Notes under the pieces: model-generated
What the model saw: the letters and a program-made list of their open reading frames with translations, nothing else
What the model was told of the DNA's origin: nothing
The model's database searches: none
Position numbers and translations under genes: made by a program
Shown here: positions 1 to 6,305 of the stretch, piece by piece
Layout of the letters: each line of letters starts with the position of its first letter
Numbering within the stretch: position 1 is the first letter of the stretch
Assembly (NCBI GenBank): GCA_028711905.1
Contig: JAQTRI010000078.1
Location: 1 to 11,263, forward strand
Length of the DNA: 11,263 bases
Origin: Candidatus Wallbacteria bacterium
Lineage (GTDB): Bacteria; Muiribacteriota; JAQTZZ01
Direction of reading: 5' to 3'

Positions 1-2
1 AG

Positions 3-446
3 ATTATCCGCGATGCCGTCAAGAAGTGGGGAGAAAATGCGGATGCAGGCAAAACCAAGGTGAAAACTCCTGATCGTGTCAAATGGTCTCTGGAGCTTAG
101 CGATGATGAAAAAAAGGCAACTTTTTGTCTGGCTTATGCGTTAGCTATTGCTGACGATGAAGTGTGCCAATCAGAAATGGATGTGCTTCATGATTATATC
201 AATGCCCAGAAAGGCAAAACAGATTATGCATTTGTCAAAGGCATTGACATGGATCTTGAAGACAGCATCAAGAAAGTCGAGAGTTCCAAGTACAAAAAAG
301 AAATTGTGGATTTACTTGGCAAAGTCATGAAAGCTGATGGAAGGGTCACAGCTGACGAACAAAGTCTTTTTGATGAGATAACTGGCAAACTTCAGAGCGG
401 TAAAGAACTTCGAAAAACTAATAAGAAGAGCAGGAGTAAATCCTAA
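3..446 (+). CDS. TerB-like domain protein, 3' part (5' end outside window)
   Basis: The reading frame is open to the left edge, so 147 residues of the C-terminal part are visible; the in-frame GTG at 60 is probably an internal valine, not a start. Visible residues 28-130 look like a TerB/tellurite-resistance-type helical domain. Two acidic, helix-flanked loops are spaced as in that family: DDEVCQSE near residues 51-58 and ADGRVTADE near 111-119. TerB-type domains bind metal through such acidic loops and often sit at the end of larger envelope or stress proteins. The tail after residue 131 is short and very Lys/Arg-rich. No membrane segment is visible. The next gene follows after 38 nt on the same strand, so co-transcription is likely. 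The family assignment rests on pattern only; the exact function is unknown because the N-terminal part is missing. Confidence 0.65.
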   Translation: MIRDAVKKWGENADAGKTKVKTPDRVKWSLELSDDEKKATFCLAYALAIADDEVCQSEMDVLHDYINAQKGKTDYAFVKGIDMDLEDSIKKVESSKYKKEIVDLLGKVMKADGRVTADEQSLFDEITGKLQSGKELRKTNKKSRSKS

Positions 447-484
447 GGAGTTTCGTTCATAGTAATTGCAAAGGGGTGACATAG

Positions 485-1108
485 ATGAAAATCCTCTGTT
501 TGTATTGTTTTGCTGTGATTTTTCTCCCGATGTGCTTCGCCGCTGATTTTGAAGCCGTCATGGACAGCTCTAACGGCACATCCGGCTATTGTTGGAAAGA
601 TTCCGGAGCCATGGAAGTCGGCCGGATCGATTCGGACGGCAATCTGGTGATTAGGGGCGGCATGCGGCTGGATGCTTCTGGTGTCAAGTGTACGACTGCG
701 GAAATGTTGATTGTGGATGGGAAAGTCGGAATCGGAACTACTTCGCCTGCCGCTGATCTTCATGTTATCGGGACAGTGCTGGGAGCGGCTAAAGATTCCA
801 ATGGGATCGCTCAAAAAATCATGGTCGGCAAAACACCACCGGAAACCACCGCCTGGGAGGCTTACAACTCTTCCACCATTTACACTGATGTCACTTTTCC
901 GGCTAACAGCTTTGCCGAATCCCCTTATGTTTTTACAGAGCTTGGCGGCACGCTGATGCATTACTATTGCGTTGGAATGACGAGCCTTTACAATCTGACG
1001 AAAGACGGTTTTCGTATTTACATTTCGTACAAAGACGGAAGTAGTCTTACTCCATCTGTGGCAACTGTTAATTCATGGCACATCATCTGGATGGCAGTAG
1101 GAAGATAA
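485..1108 (+). CDS. Secreted VGIGT-motif protein with H-type-lectin-like C-terminal domain
   Basis: This 207-residue protein begins with a signal peptide (hydrophobic residues 3-19, likely cleavage after CFA or FAA, 18-20) and should be exported. Residues 80-95 hold the VGIGTTSP...LHV motif, which is common in the shafts of phage-like and bacterial surface fibres. Residues 134-206 resemble the H-type lectin fold: VTFPANSF, SPYVF, then LTKDGFRIYI and a final WHIIWMAVG, matching the family's pattern of F..sF..sP.V, t..GF.v and W.A.G. H-type lectins form trimers and bind sugars, so glycan binding at the surface is a reasonable inference. The start has a GGGG ribosome site (473-476) eight bases upstream. 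The protein is much shorter than typical fibres and carries only one VGIGT repeat. Another fibre-like protein with two such motifs lies at the far end of the window. The lectin call is by eye. Confidence 0.7.
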   Translation: MKILCLYCFAVIFLPMCFAADFEAVMDSSNGTSGYCWKDSGAMEVGRIDSDGNLVIRGGMRLDASGVKCTTAEMLIVDGKVGIGTTSPAADLHVIGTVLGAAKDSNGIAQKIMVGKTPPETTAWEAYNSSTIYTDVTFPANSFAESPYVFTELGGTLMHYYCVGMTSLYNLTKDGFRIYISYKDGSSLTPSVATVNSWHIIWMAVGR

Positions 1109-1143
1109 TTGATTATATTCACTTTTTTGTTACGAGGTAGCTT

Positions 1144-1362
1144 ATGCTTCAGATCCTGAAAGAAATTTGTCTGTCAATCTTTATCGTTGCAATAACCTTT
1201 GCTGTCGGGGTCTGGTTTCTGGACCCCACCGGCCGCGAGATTTTGAATAACTGGATGGACAATTATTTCACCACTGGACAGAAGCATGTGGCTGACAAGC
1301 AGAATCGAAGAATCATGCAGCGATTATACGGCGGCGGAACTCAGGAGGTAGTTTCATGGTGA
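1144..1362 (+). CDS. Small single-pass membrane protein, unknown function
   Basis: A 72-residue protein with one clear hydrophobic segment at about residues 8-26 (ICLSIFIVAITFAVGVWFL), followed by a mostly polar tail of about 45 residues with several Lys/Arg (KQNRRIMQR near 52-60). It could be a membrane-anchored peptide or have an uncleaved signal anchor; no cleavage motif is evident. I recognise no family. It is supported as a real gene by a GAGG ribosome site at 1134-1137 seven bases before the ATG, by a 35-nt gap from the preceding gene, and by a 7-nt overlap (ATGGTGA) with the following FGE-fold gene, which implies translational coupling. Its job is probably linked to that secreted partner, but the sequence does not say how. 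Confidence 0.6.
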   Translation: MLQILKEICLSIFIVAITFAVGVWFLDPTGREILNNWMDNYFTTGQKHVADKQNRRIMQRLYGGGTQEVVSW

Positions 1363-2426
1363 AAGAGATTGTTGTGCTGCTTGCTCTGATTCTGTCAGCG
1401 TTCACGGCATTTCCGCTGCAGGCCCGCAATGCCGGTGACACCCTGGTTTTTAATTTGACTGATGAAGTTGTGCTGGATATGGTATGGATACCTGATGGAA
1501 ATTACAAAATGGGGAGTCCGACAACCGAGAATGGCCATTTTTCCAATGAAGGCCCTGTGCATGGTGTCAATTTCAGCAAAGGTTTCTTTCTTGGCAAGTA
1601 TGAAGTCACCCAGAAACAATGGACCGCGATCATGGGATACAATCCTTCCTCCTTCAGGAATGAAATCAACATACTTGCAGAGAGGAACAAGGATTACAGT
1701 AACCGACCTGTGGAATCTGTTACTTGGCGCGACTGCCGCAGGTTTTTCGTGGAGTTGAACGCACGGGGTATAGGAACAGGCACTTTCCGCCTTCCGACAG
1801 AGGCAGAATGGGAATATGCTTGCAGAGCAGGCGAGACAACAGCGTATTACTGGGGTGACACTGCAGATGGGAAATACATGTGGTTTTACGAAAACAGCTC
1901 TGCCGCTGAAACACATGATGTTGGAACCAAAGCGGGTAATGACTGGGGTTTGTTTGACATGAGCGGCAATGTCTGGGAATGGTGCCATGACTGTTACGAC
2001 AGTGATTTTTACAGCACATCAGAGGTGAACAATCTTCCCCATGGCCCAGATACTGGAGATTATGATTTCAGAGAAACATACATGTGCGGGTATGAATTCG
2101 ACCATGCTGTGTTTCATCCAGACAACATAATGCGCTCCCTGATGGAACCGCTTGAAAATTGCCGGTGTTTGTTGTTCGCCGACAATCCTTGGCGCACAAA
2201 GCCTCATGATGGTTATTTCTGCCACATTATTCCCAAGCATCACTGGTGCGACAAACATGAAGATGTAGAAAAATTCTGGTGCTATGATACTCATTCCTTG
2301 CGGGTGGTTCGCGGAGGCGGATGGAGCAGAGACATTTTCTGCCGCTCGGCTTTTCGTTACTTTTTGCATCCGGACAACAAAAACAATCTTCTGGGGTTTC
2401 GTATTCTTCTGGAGCCTGAAGAATAG
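1356..2426 (+). CDS. Secreted FGE/SUMF1-fold protein with Cys/His-rich insertion
   Basis: The 356-residue protein has a signal peptide (residues 4-23, cleavage near LQA|RN) and a formylglycine-generating-enzyme/SUMF1 domain. Family motifs appear in order: VWIPDGNYKMGS (43-54), FFLGKYEVTQKQW (77-89), RPVESVTWRDC (117-127), FRLPTEAEWEYACRAG (144-159), GLFDMSGNVWEWC (198-210) and VVRGGGW (317-323) with CRSAFR (329-334) and LGFRI (346-350). The Cys pair that oxidises sulfatases in true FGE, just after the GGSW-like motif, is absent: only Cys329 of the common CRSA motif is present. I therefore do not call it a sulfatase activator; many bacterial members are ligand-binding or use other chemistry. 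Between DFYS (217-220) and VVRGGGW lie roughly 70 residues more than usual, rich in Cys, His and Trp. An AGGAGGT ribosome site (1343-1349) precedes the ATG by six bases. It is the last gene of the plus-strand block. Confidence 0.9.
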   Translation: MVKEIVVLLALILSAFTAFPLQARNAGDTLVFNLTDEVVLDMVWIPDGNYKMGSPTTENGHFSNEGPVHGVNFSKGFFLGKYEVTQKQWTAIMGYNPSSFRNEINILAERNKDYSNRPVESVTWRDCRRFFVELNARGIGTGTFRLPTEAEWEYACRAGETTAYYWGDTADGKYMWFYENSSAAETHDVGTKAGNDWGLFDMSGNVWEWCHDCYDSDFYSTSEVNNLPHGPDTGDYDFRETYMCGYEFDHAVFHPDNIMRSLMEPLENCRCLLFADNPWRTKPHDGYFCHIIPKHHWCDKHEDVEKFWCYDTHSLRVVRGGGWSRDIFCRSAFRYFLHPDNKNNLLGFRILLEPEE

Positions 2427-2736
2427 ATCAGTTTAATGCGACCGGGTGTGGAAGTGGGATATGCTTGAATATTCAAGGACGATTCGCGAGCTCACTACTT
2501 TCCCGTGCCCGTGAAACGATGAATTCCCGGATCTCTTACTGAGCTTGTACACCGTAGCGTATACTGATTTCGAATTCAAATCCCTGAGAACTGGCCGGTT
2601 GCAAGTTTCTTTCTATGAATTTTTCTCTGTGATGATGGCGAGAAGAGGAACGATTTGTTTTTGTGGGAAGCCTTGCTTACCCGGCACGGCGTATTCGCAG
2701 GACAGCGGATCTGCTTTACATTTTCTTTACTTTGAC
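2427..2736. other. Spacer between FGE-fold gene and vapBC promoter
   Basis: About 310 bases without a convincing gene. The only long open frame (about 2545-2778) needs a TTG start without a ribosome site, has a composition unlike a folded protein, and runs over the vapB promoter. I see no hairpin followed by a T-run that would end the plus-strand operon, and no tRNA or other RNA gene. The one clear structure is the palindrome at 2464-2477, listed separately. Confidence 0.5.
2464..2477. repeat. 14-bp perfect palindrome
   Basis: The bases CTTGAATATTCAAG read the same on both strands and lie 37 bases after the stop of the FGE-fold gene. There is no loop and no T-run behind it, so it is a poor terminator candidate. 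A binding site for a dimeric regulator is possible, but it is also within what chance can produce. No second copy was noticed. Confidence 0.35.
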
Positions 2737-2765
2737 TTGCAAATTTTGATCGATAGAGTTATAAT
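2737..2765 (+). promoter_or_regulatory. Sigma-70-type promoter for vapBC
   Basis: A -35 element TTGCAA (2737-2742) and a perfect -10 TATAAT (2760-2765) are separated by 17 bases, the optimum for the housekeeping sigma factor. Transcription should begin near 2772. That leaves about 27 bases before the preferred vapB start at 2799 and only about 12 before the alternative ATG at 2784. The inverted arms GTTAT (2758-2762) and ATAAC (2775-2779) overlap the -10 and start region, and could be an operator for VapB-type autoregulation; the arms are short, so this part is tentative. Confidence 0.7.
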
Positions 2766-2789
2766 TTTACTGAGATAACATCGATGGCC

Positions 2790-2794
2790 GAGGA
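2790..2794 (+). promoter_or_regulatory. Ribosome binding site that favours the vapB start at 2799
   Basis: GAGGA lies four bases before the ATG at 2799. The upstream in-frame ATG at 2784 has no such site, so the shorter product is preferred. Confidence 0.5.
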
Positions 2795-2798
2795 AGCA

Positions 2799-2999
2799 AT
2801 GAGAGTAACGGTGTCTCCCAAATACCAGATTGCAATCCCCAGATCTGTAAGAACCAGACTGAACCTGAAGCCTGGGCAGAAGCTGGAAATCATCGCTTAT
2901 GACAACCGCCTGGAATTCATCCCTGTGCCGGACATCAAGGAATTGCGCGGCAGCCTTAAAGGCATTGACACTGCTGTCGAGCGGAGAGACCGGCTGTGA
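2799..2999 (+). CDS. vapB: VapB-type antitoxin, AbrB/SpoVT fold
   Basis: The 66-residue product is a typical antitoxin of the AbrB/MazE swapped-hairpin family: an N-terminal DNA-binding part with VTVSPKYQIAIPRSVR and LKPGQKLEII, then an acidic and basic tail (IKELRGSLKGID, RRDRL) of the kind that wraps around a VapC toxin. It would neutralise the toxin by blocking its active site and repress its own promoter. I chose the ATG at 2799 because it has a GAGGA ribosome site and gives the usual family N-terminus; the ATG at 2784 would add five residues (MAEEA) with no ribosome site. The stop overlaps the toxin start by four bases (GTGA), ensuring the antitoxin is translated first. The promoter lies directly upstream. 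Confidence 0.88.
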   Translation: MRVTVSPKYQIAIPRSVRTRLNLKPGQKLEIIAYDNRLEFIPVPDIKELRGSLKGIDTAVERRDRL

Positions 3000-3376
3000 A
3001 TCTCGTCGATTCCTGCGGCTGGCTGGAATACTTAGCTGACGGGCCGAACGCGGATTATTTTTCCGGTCCGCTGCTCGATACCGACAATCTGCTGGTCCCC
3101 GCCATCTGCATTCACGAAGTTTTCAAGAAGATCCTCTCTGAAGCTGGTGAAGACCGGGCAATGCAGATGGCTGCAGCCATGATGCAGTCGCAAATCGTAG
3201 ATCTGGATGCTGATCTGGCGGTCGAGTCCGCCCGCTTGAGCCACAAGCATAAACTCCCGCTCGCTGACGGAGTGATTCTGGCCGCAGCAGAGCGCTTCAA
3301 TGCCATGATTTACACGCAGGACAGGCACTTCCGTGGTCTTCCGAATGTCAGATACATCGAAAAAAAGAGCGGTTGA
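2996..3376 (+). CDS. vapC: VapC-type PIN-domain ribonuclease toxin
   Basis: A 126-residue single-domain PIN protein, the standard VapC length. The four acidic residues that hold the metal ions are visible: Asp5 (VDSCGWLEYL), Glu41 (IHEVFKK), Asp91 (LADGVILAAA) and Asp109 (TQDRHF). VapC toxins are Mg2+/Mn2+-dependent endoribonucleases that cut tRNA or rRNA; the target of this one cannot be read from sequence. The start is a GTG overlapping the vapB stop by four bases, with GGAGAG (2983-2988) seven bases upstream. The toxin appears intact, with no frameshift. It converges on the pilQ gene across 113 bases (3377-3489) that hold only weak short inverted repeats and no clear terminator. Such pairs commonly move between genomes. 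Confidence 0.93.
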   Translation: MNLVDSCGWLEYLADGPNADYFSGPLLDTDNLLVPAICIHEVFKKILSEAGEDRAMQMAAAMMQSQIVDLDADLAVESARLSHKHKLPLADGVILAAAERFNAMIYTQDRHFRGLPNVRYIEKKSG

Positions 3377-3489
3377 ACCGGTTAATGATCAAAAGATATC
3401 ATGCAAAACGATTATAGCATCACCAAAATGCAAGGAAAAACCGGACTTTTGTATTTAGTGGCAGCAGCATGCCGGGATGCAATCAATTT

Positions 3490-4842
3490 TCACTGCATGA
3501 AATACGGCGTGATAAAAATGACGATCTCGGTTTTCGTCACATTCGACTCTCTCTGATTAAAGAGCTTCCCAAGCACTGGAATGCGGGACAGAATCGAAGG
3601 TCGCGAGCTGCGGATGTCCGATTCCTGCTGATTGGTCAGCCCTCCGAGAATCACGGTTTCTCCATCGCGGATGCGCAGTTTGGAATCAGCTTCCCTTGTG
3701 CGCAGCTGAGGAATATTGCTCTTGGTGGTAGTCAGAGAATCCACCGGCGTTGCCACCTCGGTTTTTATCGACAGTGTGGCCTCCCCGGTATCGTTAAAAC
3801 TCAGAAGCTCCGCCTCCAGCTTGATGCCGGCATCGATCCACTCGATACGGTTGTTCTGGCGGTTGATACCCTCAGAAACCTCTGAGGAAAGAATTTCCAC
3901 CGGGATGCGGTCTCCGATGCGGATTTTGGCGGTTTCCCTGGCCATCAGCACGATTTTCGGCCGGGCCAGAATCTTGGCGTTGCTTCTGGTGCGCAGAGCA
4001 TCAAAGGTGGCTGATGCGCTTTCTAAGTGCCAGCGGTCGCCGTCAGTGTTGGTGTCTGCCGGATTGATGTCTTCCATTTTAAAGGAAACCATCTGGGAAT
4101 TGGGGTTGAACTTGAGGCCAAGCTCGTCCAGCGCTTTGGATTCCACCTCCATCAGCTTCATATCCAGCATGATTTGAGGCTTTCGCGTATCCAGTTCCTT
4201 GATGATACCATCGATTTTCTGCATCATGTCGGCAGATGCGAACACTACCAGAGCGTTGTTTTTCTCATTGACAAAGGATTTGACATCCCGCCCTGTGGCC
4301 TTGATGATAGCCGCCAGTTGAGTGGAGTCAGTGTATTTCAGGCTGTAAGTGCGAACGATCTCTTCCCCTGCGTATGACTGCTCCTTCTGAAGCGGATAGA
4401 TGAAAATATTTTTCTGGTCGATTTTTTTTACGATCAGCCCGTTGGAGGTGGCTATATGCCGCATGGCATCCATGGGCTTGAGATCTTTGACCATCAGCTG
4501 AACATTCTTGTCAGGTACAGCCTCATCAAGAAAGATGTTGACCCCCGACAGTTCAGCCAAGCTGGACAGGATCGTACGCAGGCTGTTACGACCTAAGGAG
4601 AGCTGCGAATAGTTCGGATCAGCGGCTTTTCCGGGTTTCTTTTCCGGGATGGACACCTGTTTTTCGTCAGGATTCTTAAGATCACTGAAATCCGCCGGGT
4701 TTATCTGTTTCCGTTCAGGTGCAGCGGCATCCTGGCCGAGCAGGGAATTGAGATCTCCGAGAATGTCGTCTTCCAGGCTTCCGGCCATTATTCCCGGCAG
4801 AAAAGCTAAGGCCGCGGCCATTGATATCAAAAATCTCTTCAT
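3490..4842 (-). CDS. pilQ: Short secretin, PilQ/GspD family
   Basis: Outer-membrane channel through which pilus or type II substrates pass. The 450 residues comprise a signal peptide (1-20), a low-complexity linker rich in Pro/Lys (21-80), an STN-like domain (about 82-150; VNIFLDEAVP, IATSNGLIV), one N1/NolW-like domain (about 161-219; IVRTYSLKYTDS, NNALVVFAS) and the secretin core (about 223-449). The core shows QIMLDMKLMEVE, the LARPKIV motif, GDRIPV, then GETVILGGL and SRIPVLGKLF with the closing IVIFITPYFM. The protein is clearly shorter than most PilQ or GspD proteins (about 650-750 residues): it lacks AMIN domains, extra N domains and an obvious C-terminal pilotin-binding S domain. The ATG follows an AGGAGG site at four bases and sits 8 nt after the pilP stop. 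It is the last gene of the operon. I prefer PilQ to GspD because of the M-N-O-P-Q gene order. Confidence 0.93.
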   Translation of the reverse strand: MKRFLISMAAALAFLPGIMAGSLEDDILGDLNSLLGQDAAAPERKQINPADFSDLKNPDEKQVSIPEKKPGKAADPNYSQLSLGRNSLRTILSSLAELSGVNIFLDEAVPDKNVQLMVKDLKPMDAMRHIATSNGLIVKKIDQKNIFIYPLQKEQSYAGEEIVRTYSLKYTDSTQLAAIIKATGRDVKSFVNEKNNALVVFASADMMQKIDGIIKELDTRKPQIMLDMKLMEVESKALDELGLKFNPNSQMVSFKMEDINPADTNTDGDRWHLESASATFDALRTRSNAKILARPKIVLMARETAKIRIGDRIPVEILSSEVSEGINRQNNRIEWIDAGIKLEAELLSFNDTGEATLSIKTEVATPVDSLTTTKSNIPQLRTREADSKLRIRDGETVILGGLTNQQESDIRSSRPSILSRIPVLGKLFNQRESNVTKTEIVIFITPYFMQ

Positions 4843-4850
4843 AGGTCCTC

Positions 4851-5351
4851 CTATTCTGAATCGAGGCTGTATTTTCTGCGTACTCTGGGTTCGGTATCTT
4901 CGATCTCCGCAATTTTCTCTTCAATCGTCAACACGCTGAAATGAGCGAATTTATCTCCTGCAGCAGTGATATAAAGACGGCTGTTGTACTCCCAGATGGC
5001 GGTGAATTTTCCCTGCTCCACCCTCACTCCGATCAGTGTTAAACCCGTGAAGTCACCGCGAGGCGCGACCGGTTCGGTCTTTTTCGGCGGTTCCGGTCTG
5101 GGATCGCTTTTCGGTTTTGGAGGAGTAACCGGTGTTTCCGGTTTGATCTGCTTTTTCCTGAAGTTGAAAATGTTGCGCGGCTCAGGATTGAGCTGTTCCG
5201 CCTGGGGTGGAAGTTTGGCCCGCACATCAGGAATGGGCGGCAGTTCAAGGGCGAAAATCCCGGTCGAGGTTTGAAAGGACTGCCGCAGATAGACCGATGC
5301 CAGATAAAAGCAGATCAGGATCAGAAAAAGGTGCTTGATGGTGTTCTTCAT
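4851..5351 (-). CDS. pilP: PilP/GspC-like inner-membrane-anchored periplasmic protein
   Basis: PilP links the PilN/PilO inner-membrane complex to the N domains of the secretin. This 166-residue protein has an N-terminal hydrophobic anchor (about 7-22), a NPEPRNIFNF motif (55-64) like the RNPF-type motif that precedes the globular part in PilP and GspC, a proline- and lysine-rich linker (about 70-98), and a small beta-rich domain (101-150: GLTLIGVRV, FTAIWEYNSRLYIT, DKFAHFSVLTIEE) matching the homology region of the family. The N-terminus lacks the Cys of a lipobox, so the anchor is a transmembrane helix as in GspC rather than the lipid anchor of classical PilP. The ATG overlaps the pilO stop (ATGA, four bases) with no strong ribosome site, suggesting translational coupling. 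Identity is supported mainly by position before the secretin and by these features. Confidence 0.78.
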   Translation of the reverse strand: MKNTIKHLFLILICFYLASVYLRQSFQTSTGIFALELPPIPDVRAKLPPQAEQLNPEPRNIFNFRKKQIKPETPVTPPKPKSDPRPEPPKKTEPVAPRGDFTGLTLIGVRVEQGKFTAIWEYNSRLYITAAGDKFAHFSVLTIEEKIAEIEDTEPRVRRKYSLDSE

Positions 5352-5839
5352 TTCAGAATCAGGAGCCCCCCGCCGAATTTGACATTGACAGATCCCTCGC
5401 GTGAACTGCCGAGCTGATCGATGCTGTCCAGAACCACGAAGGGAAAATCTTTCTCGATTCTGAAGATGAATTCCCTTAATCTGGCGTATTCGCCGGTGAG
5501 GGTGATGACAAAGCGCAGCTGCCTGACATAATCTGATTCGACAGCTTCCTTGTATGCGACCTCTGTTGCGGTGAGTCCGCTTTTTTCGCAGAGCGCTCCG
5601 AGTTTGTAGCCGAAGTCCACCAGGTCTTTTTCCGGCAGGAAGCGGCTGATCAACTCTTTGACCTCAACTTCTCTGGACGACAGGGTGGAATCATAGGTTT
5701 GCATTACTCTGCCGCTGTCCATACTGAGGGCAGAGTTTGCCAGATAATCGGCGTGAGCCGCTGAGAGGTGCCTGTAAATGAAAAACCAGTAGCACAATGT
5801 GGCGAAAAAAAGCAGAATGGTTGTTTCTTTAACCCTCAA
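5348..5839 (-). CDS. pilO: PilO-like pilus alignment protein
   Basis: PilO forms a dimer with PilN in the inner membrane and aligns the assembly ATPase with the secretin. The 163-residue product has one transmembrane helix (about 7-23), a periplasmic helical stretch (about 45-75), and a ferredoxin-like segment typical of PilO/GspM: GYKLGALCEKSGL (77-89), VRQLRFVITLTGEYARLREFI (105-125) and FPFVVLDSIDQL (132-143). It is slightly shorter than usual PilO (about 200 residues). The start is a TTG with GGAG at 5847-5850, seven bases upstream; no ATG occurs in frame until residue 40, which would remove the membrane helix. The gene overlaps the end of pilN by 11 nt and the start of pilP by 4 nt. Placement between pilN and pilP supports the call more than sequence similarity does. 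Confidence 0.82.
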   Translation of the reverse strand: MRVKETTILLFFATLCYWFFIYRHLSAAHADYLANSALSMDSGRVMQTYDSTLSSREVEVKELISRFLPEKDLVDFGYKLGALCEKSGLTATEVAYKEAVESDYVRQLRFVITLTGEYARLREFIFRIEKDFPFVVLDSIDQLGSSREGSVNVKFGGGLLILK

Positions 5840-6305
5840 ATCGGCACTCCACTCTGAAGATCAGCTTGCCGTCCGACAGCTTCTGGTTTTCCAGAAAAGG
5901 AGCGGAAAAAGGCTTGGCAGAGAGATTTTCCATCAGCTTTTTCAGGGCCAGACTTCCGGAGCAGGTTCCGGTCAGTTTGACTGCGCCTTTCGGGGAGACC
6001 CTGATTTCCTGGATCATGGCTTCGTCAGGCAGAACCTTTTCCAGACCGTTGAACAGAGCATGCATGCGGAAAGATGTCTCAGGTGTGATCTCGTTCAGAG
6101 CCTTGATTCTGGCAGCCGCTGATCTGGTCCTTTCCAGGTCCGGTCTGGCGGACACCACTCCATGGCTGACTGTGCGCAAGATGCCGGCTGATGAATAAAT
6201 CAGGGCTGCGTCAACAATCAGGAGCAGGGCCAGCAGAATCGGAATCAGAACCTCCAGCGGGCTGGGTTGATCGGCTTTCAGGAGATTGAAACTGTATTTA
6301 CTCAT
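5829..6305 (-). CDS. pilN: PilN-like inner-membrane pilus assembly protein
   Basis: PilN connects the cytoplasmic PilM to the periplasmic PilO. The 158-residue product starts with a short cytoplasmic tail SKYSFNLLK (2-10), resembling the conserved INLLP motif by which PilN docks in a groove of PilM. A transmembrane helix follows at about 19-37, then a helical region (about 55-75) and a periplasmic ferredoxin-like domain with VLPDEAMIQEIRVSPKGAVKL (91-111), GSLALKKLMENLSAKPF (117-133) and KLIFRVECRF (147-156). The open frame extends 71 codons further upstream, but that stretch is a shadow of pilM. I chose the ATG at 6305 because it gives the docking motif, and it overlaps the pilM stop by eight bases (ATGAGTAA). 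In the docking motif the usual Pro after the two leucines is a Lys here. Confidence 0.85.
   Translation of the reverse strand: MSKYSFNLLKADQPSPLEVLIPILLALLLIVDAALIYSSAGILRTVSHGVVSARPDLERTRSAAARIKALNEITPETSFRMHALFNGLEKVLPDEAMIQEIRVSPKGAVKLTGTCSGSLALKKLMENLSAKPFSAPFLENQKLSDGKLIFRVECRFEG
5847..5850 (-). promoter_or_regulatory. Ribosome binding site supporting the TTG start of pilO
   Basis: On the minus strand GGAG lies seven bases before the TTG at 5839, inside the end of pilN. It supports the rare start codon, because no in-frame ATG or GTG precedes the membrane helix. Confidence 0.5.

Noticed and set aside
443..961. A 172-codon frame on the minus strand opposite the lectin-like gene
   Set aside because: The plus-strand gene has a signal peptide, family motifs and a ribosome site; the opposite frame has none of these and is a shadow.
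2545..2778. A 77-codon open frame in the spacer before vapBC
   Set aside because: It needs a TTG start without a ribosome site, resembles no protein family, and overlaps the vapBC promoter.
2200..2783. Possible diversity-generating retroelement, because FGE-fold proteins are frequent targets
   Set aside because: No reverse transcriptase gene is in the window, and I found no near-copy of the 3' end of the FGE-fold gene in the following spacer that could serve as a template repeat. It remains possible only if the parts lie elsewhere.
3377..3489. A terminator between the converging vapC and pilQ genes
   Set aside because: Only very short arms such as ATGAT/ATCAT (3385-3402) are present, with no proper stem and T-run in either direction.
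3716..4377. Long plus-strand frames opposite the secretin
   Set aside because: They lie wholly within pilQ, whose domain motifs are clear; they are shadows caused by its base composition.
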